From: Deltaproteobacteria bacterium
GTDB lineage: Bacteria > UBA10199 > DSSB01
Reading direction: 5' to 3'
Assembly: GCA_020440745.1 (NCBI GenBank)
Contig: JAGRNM010000038.1
Span: forward strand, 1-9,248
DNA length: 9,248 nucleotides
In this document: positions 5,912 through 9,248 of the stretch, piece by piece
How the letters are laid out: the number at the start of each line of letters is the position of its first letter
Position numbering within the stretch: position 1 is the stretch's first letter
Translations under genes and position numbers: made by a program
Notes under the pieces: model-generated
Seen by the model: only the letters and a program-made list of their open reading frames with translations
Database searches by the model: none
What the model was told of the DNA's origin: nothing

Positions 5912-6508
5912 ATGCTTTCTAAAAAAATCTTAAGCATTCTAGCCATTGCTTTTACCTTAGTGGCTTTTTTTCCCTACCTCCGGGCGATTTTTAAAGCTCA
6001 GGTCAAGCCCCACGTTTTTTCTTGGATCATTTGGGGCATGACCACCCTGATTGTGTTTTTTGCCGAATTAAAGGCTAAGGGTGGCGTGGGCGCTTGGCCC
6101 ATTGGGGTCTCCGCAAGCATCACCCTCTTGATTGCCTGGCTAGCCTTTCAAAGACGGGGCGAGCTTAAAATGACCAAACTAGATCTTGCCTTTTTTGTCT
6201 TAGCCCTTAGCTCTTTGCCCCTCTGGTACTTTACTTCCCATCCCTTAAGTGCGGTTATGGTGCTAACCCTAGTAGACCTACTAGGCTTTGGCCCCACCTT
6301 AAGAAAGGTTTATGTAGATCCTTATTCCGAGTCTTTAATCTTTTTTATGCTTTTTACCATCCGTAATTTTTTGGTGATCCTGTCTCTCGAGCATTATTCT
6401 TTAACCACCGTTTTGTTTCCCGCAGCTATCGGGCTGGCTTGTCTTTTATTGCTGTTTTTGACCGCCTATCGACGGCGTTACTTGACCCTTGAGTCTAAAA
6501 AAACTTAA
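5912..6508 (+). CDS. PQ-loop/SWEET-like seven-helix membrane protein
   Basis: A 198-residue inner-membrane protein with about seven hydrophobic segments: ~5-22, 36-52, 60-79, 89-106, 112-128, 140-157 and 162-185. The two halves resemble each other around the end of their first helix: FFPYLRAIFKAQVKPHVFSW (residues 19-38) and FGPTLRKVYVDPYSESL (126-142). Each has Pro-x-Leu-Arg followed about ten residues later by a second Pro and then Ser. This gives a three-helix unit, one linker helix and a second three-helix unit, the known 3-1-3 plan of SWEET and PQ-loop proteins. The usual PQ pair is PY in the first half and PT in the second, so this is a divergent member at best. Family members move sugars or amino acids; the substrate here is unknown. 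The stop is 11 bases before the ABC ATPase gene, so an operon is likely. The ATG at 5912 lacks a clear ribosome site. Confidence 0.8.
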   Translation: MLSKKILSILAIAFTLVAFFPYLRAIFKAQVKPHVFSWIIWGMTTLIVFFAELKAKGGVGAWPIGVSASITLLIAWLAFQRRGELKMTKLDLAFFVLALSSLPLWYFTSHPLSAVMVLTLVDLLGFGPTLRKVYVDPYSESLIFFMLFTIRNFLVILSLEHYSLTTVLFPAAIGLACLLLLFLTAYRRRYLTLESKKT

Positions 6509-6519
6509 CTAAGGCTAAG

Positions 6520-7242
6520 ATGGAGGACTCCAGCAAACACTCAAACTTTTTTAGCGCTAAAGGACTTAGCAAGACCTACTTTATGGGAGAGGTCGAAGTA
6601 CAAGCCCTAAGGGGAGTGGATTTAGAACTTAAAAAAGGAGAGTTTGTAGTGTTATTAGGTCCCTCCGGCAGCGGCAAGTCTACCTTACTTAATATCATCG
6701 GTGGTTTGGATATACCTAGTCATGGAGAGGTTTATTACCTAGACCACACCTTAAGCCAAAGCGACGAAAAACAAAGAACCCTCTATCGACGTGAACACGT
6801 GGGCTTTGTTTTTCAGTTTTACAATCTTATTCCTAGTTTGACCGCCTTAGAAAACGTAGGCCTAGTAACCGACCTTGCCCAAAACCCTATGGACGCCGCC
6901 CAAGCCCTTAAGATGGTAGGCTTAGGAGATCGCTTACATCACTTTCCCGCCCAACTCTCCGGGGGAGAACAACAACGTGTCGCCGTTGCCCGAGCCATTG
7001 CCAAAAGGCCCGACCTCTTGCTTTGTGACGAACCCACAGGCGCCCTAGACCACACGACCGGCCGTTTAGTTTTAGAAGCCTTGGCCAAAGTCAATCAAGA
7101 CTTAGGCACCACCACCCTTGTCATTACCCACAATGCCGGCATTGCCAACATGGCAGACCGAGTCCTGCACATGGCCGACGGTCGTTTGGTTTCTATTAAA
7201 ACTAATGCAAACAAACTAAAGCCCGAGCAATTAACTTGGTAA
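6520..7242 (+). CDS. ABC transporter ATP-binding protein, LolD/MacB type
   Basis: A 240-residue cytoplasmic ATPase that powers the permease encoded next. All ABC motifs are intact: Walker A GPSGSGKST (47-55), Q-loop Gln99 in FVFQFYNLIPSLTALENV (97-114), signature LSGGEQQRVAVARAIA (146-161), Walker B LLLCDEPTGALD (166-177) with catalytic Glu171, and the switch His204 in VITHN (201-205). The N-terminal pattern LSKTYFMGEVEVQALRGVDLELKKGEF and the FYNLIPSLTALENV segment are typical of the subfamily that serves FtsX-type permeases (lipoprotein release, macrolide export, DevA-like export). The length is normal for the family. The ATG at 6520 has a modest AAGG site 5 bases upstream. Its last 7 bases overlap the probable start of the permease, indicating translational coupling. 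The substrate cannot be read from this subunit. Confidence 0.95.
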   Translation: MEDSSKHSNFFSAKGLSKTYFMGEVEVQALRGVDLELKKGEFVVLLGPSGSGKSTLLNIIGGLDIPSHGEVYYLDHTLSQSDEKQRTLYRREHVGFVFQFYNLIPSLTALENVGLVTDLAQNPMDAAQALKMVGLGDRLHHFPAQLSGGEQQRVAVARAIAKRPDLLLCDEPTGALDHTTGRLVLEALAKVNQDLGTTTLVITHNAGIANMADRVLHMADGRLVSIKTNANKLKPEQLTW

Positions 7243-9248
7243 ACAACCTTAACAAAAAAATCCGTCGCGACTTATTAAAAATGAAAAGTCAGGTAATCAC
7301 CATCGCCTTAGTGATTGCCAGCGGCGTGGCGGCTTTAGTGGGCTTTTTGTCTACCCAGGATTCTTTAAAACTAGCCCAAAGTCGTTTTTATCAAGAAGCC
7401 CGCTTTGCCGATGTCTTTGCCGAGCTAAGCCGCGCCCCTTTAAGTCTAGAAAAACGACTGGAACAAATCCCCGGCGTAGTCAGTTTAGAGACTAGAGTCG
7501 TCAAACACTATCTTTTGCACCTACCCAATCAACTAGAAACCGCAGTGGGTCGCTTTATTGCTTATCCCGAATCCGAACCCCCTCAATTAAACCGCCTCTA
7601 CTTAAGGCAAGGGCGTTTTTTGGACCCCAGAAAAAAAGACGAAATCCTCATTAGCGAAGGCTTTGCCCTAGCCAATCACTATCAGCCCGGCGATCAACTG
7701 GCCGCCATTATTAATGGTAGCTACGAAAAATTTACCATCGTGGGCACGGTACTTTCTCCCGAATACATCTACGCCATCCGGGGCGACGCTCCCGTGCCCA
7801 ATGACAGACAATACGGCATCTTTTGGATCTCTAGCAAAGTCTTAGAAGCGGCAGCCGACATGGAAGGCAGCTTTAATAGTCTCTCTTTAATTGCTGGACC
7901 GGGCAGCTCCATCCCACAAATCAAAGCCGACTTAGACGAGCTCTTATTAGACTACGGTGGTTTGGGTTCTTATGATCGAGAAAACCAAATGTCCCACCGC
8001 TTTGTCAGCGATGAAATCAATCAAAACCGCGTCATGGCAGTGACGATTCCTTTTATCTTTTTTTCCGTAGCAGCTTTTTTACTCAACGGAGTGATTAGCC
8101 GCATGGTGGCCTTACAAAGACCGCAGATTGCCACCCTCAAAGCCATGGGCTACAGCAACTCTCAGGTCTTTCTCCATTATTTGGCCATGACTTTAGTGAT
8201 TGTATGTTTAGGTCTGGTCTTAGGCTGCGTGGCGGGGATTTGGATAGGGCACGCCATGACCGTCCTTTACACAGACTTTTATCATTTTCCCATCATGACT
8301 TTCTTTGTAAGGCCATGGCTTTTTTTATTGGCCCTAAGCATGAGTGTGGGCTCAGGTTTATTGGGTGTGCTTTTTTCCCTTCGTTCTATCTTTCAACTAC
8401 AACCTGCCGAAGCACTCCGTCCCCCAGCTCCACCTGATTTTCACAAAAACCTTTGGGAAAAATTAAAGATCAGCCGTTTTTTTTCTAACAAAGGAAAAAT
8501 GATCTACCGCAACCTAACCATCCACCCCTTACGCACGGCTTTTTCTGTATTGGGACTTTCCTTTGCTGTGATGATTACCCTCTTAGGATTGCATTGGTTT
8601 GATTTGATCCAATACCTAGTTTACTCTCAGTTTCATCTCTCTCAAAGAGAAGACCTGCAGATTAGTTTTGTAGATCCCGTACCCCAAAGAGCCCTTCAAG
8701 AATTAAACCATTACCCAGGTGTCTTAATCACAGAAGCCTACCGTAGCGTGCCCATCAAAATCAAACTAGCTCACCGTCAAGCCACCAGCGCCCTCCTGGG
8801 CTATCCCCAACAAGCCCAACTAAGACTAGCCCTTAACCAAGACTTAGAAAAAATAAGCATTCCCTCCCAAGGACTATTAATCAGCCAACTACTGGCTAAA
8901 AAACTCCACGCCAAACCAGGCGATCTTTTAGAGATAGAAGTCTTAGAAGAAAAAAGACCTCATTTAAGCTTAGTCCTAGACGGCGTTGTCGAACAATGGC
9001 TGGGCTTTGCCGCCTACATGGACTTACAAAACCTACAAAAACTCTTAGACGACGACCGCATCAGCATGGCTGCTGTCAAAATAGACCCCCAATACAAAAG
9101 CCAACTACAGCTTCGCCTAAAAGAAGTCCCCAAAATAGCCTCTATTAATTTTAAGTCTTATATTTTAGAAATGTTTCAAAAATCCGTGGTGCAATTTTTA
9201 TTAGTCTTTGCTTTTTTCTTAAGTCTTTTTGCTTTGGTCATTGCCGTG
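7236..9248 (+). CDS. FtsX-type ABC transporter permease, two-domain, 3' end outside window
   Basis: The membrane subunit of the exporter; 671 residues are visible and the frame is open at the right edge. I place the start at TTG 7236, overlapping the ATPase stop by 7 bases, because the conserved opening (LNKKIRRDLLKMKSQ, then ITIALVIASGVAALVGF) begins before the first ATG at 7281. Order: helix ~19-38; periplasmic domain ~40-260 (with EQIPGVVSLETRVVKHYLL and the QGRFLDPRKKDEILISEGFA pattern of MacB-like domains); FtsX core with helices ~264-290, 315-340 and 361-384, ending in the family's PAEALRP (390-396); then a second unit with MIYRNLTIHPLRT (422-434), helix ~437-455, periplasmic domain ~456-645, and the first helix of a second FtsX core (~650-671) cut by the window edge. 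Relatives of this kind usually work with a periplasmic adaptor protein, which may lie just downstream. The substrate is unknown. Confidence 0.92.
   Translation, partial: MVNNLNKKIRRDLLKMKSQVITIALVIASGVAALVGFLSTQDSLKLAQSRFYQEARFADVFAELSRAPLSLEKRLEQIPGVVSLETRVVKHYLLHLPNQLETAVGRFIAYPESEPPQLNRLYLRQGRFLDPRKKDEILISEGFALANHYQPGDQLAAIINGSYEKFTIVGTVLSPEYIYAIRGDAPVPNDRQYGIFWISSKVLEAAADMEGSFNSLSLIAGPGSSIPQIKADLDELLLDYGGLGSYDRENQMSHRFVSDEINQNRVMAVTIPFIFFSVAAFLLNGVISRMVALQRPQIATLKAMGYSNSQVFLHYLAMTLVIVCLGLVLGCVAGIWIGHAMTVLYTDFYHFPIMTFFVRPWLFLLALSMSVGSGLLGVLFSLRSIFQLQPAEALRPPAPPDFHKNLWEKLKISRFFSNKGKMIYRNLTIHPLRTAFSVLGLSFAVMITLLGLHWFDLIQYLVYSQFHLSQREDLQISFVDPVPQRALQELNHYPGVLITEAYRSVPIKIKLAHRQATSALLGYPQQAQLRLALNQDLEKISIPSQGLLISQLLAKKLHAKPGDLLEIEVLEEKRPHLSLVLDGVVEQWLGFAAYMDLQNLQKLLDDDRISMAAVKIDPQYKSQLQLRLKEVPKIASINFKSYILEMFQKSVVQFLLVFAFFLSLFALVIAV

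Noticed and set aside
8204..8437. 77-codon + strand frame inside the permease
   Set aside because: It overlaps the first FtsX core in another frame and is rich in Arg/His/Ser, as expected of a shifted reading of membrane-helix codons.
1..9248. CRISPR array, tRNA or rRNA gene, transposase or prophage module
   Set aside because: No regularly spaced direct repeats, no cloverleaf with a TTCGA-type arm, and no mobile-element protein is visible on either strand.

Overview
This 9.2 kb stretch of a bacterial chromosome carries eight protein genes and almost no spare DNA; the longest gene-free gap is about 140 bases. The source looks like a Gram-negative, moderately AT-rich member of the old Deltaproteobacteria in the broad sense (Bdellovibrio-, SAR324- or Myxococcus-like groups). 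The hints are a lipoprotein built of delta-60-type repeats, a membrane-anchored FtsY, a small unknown protein of a type I associate with that group, and an exporter permease family common in proteobacteria. None of these fixes the genus, and the taxonomic call is an inference.

Layout. Left (2-2170, +): the 3' part of a large protein gene that I do not recognise. It is open at the left edge and closed by a good intrinsic terminator. Centre (2236-4545, -): ftsY, then a tetratricopeptide-repeat (TPR) protein, then a 118-residue conserved-looking protein. These three run leftwards and converge on the first gene. Between ftsY and the TPR gene lies a compact set of mutually exclusive hairpins: a terminator, an alternative pairing and a hairpin that hides the ribosome-binding site. 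It could act as an attenuator. Right (4687-9248, +): a delta-60-repeat lipoprotein diverges from ftsY. It is followed by a seven-helix PQ-loop/SWEET-like membrane protein, a LolD/MacB-type ABC ATPase and a two-domain FtsX-type permease that runs off the right edge.

How the genes fit together. FtsY is the signal recognition particle receptor, which delivers ribosomes to the inner membrane. The ATPase and permease form one exporter or lipoprotein/efflux-type machine; their genes overlap by 7 bases and the permease apparently starts at TTG. The PQ-loop-like gene ends 11 bases before the ATPase gene and is probably cotranscribed with it, but a functional link is not shown. The repeat lipoprotein may be separate, since a perfect 10-bp hairpin follows its stop codon.

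Most of the window is ordinary core and envelope biology. I see no CRISPR array, transposase, prophage, tRNA or rRNA. The items most worth a second look are the ftsY/TPR intergenic RNA structure, the unrecognised left-edge protein, the 118-residue protein and the pseudo-symmetric membrane protein.
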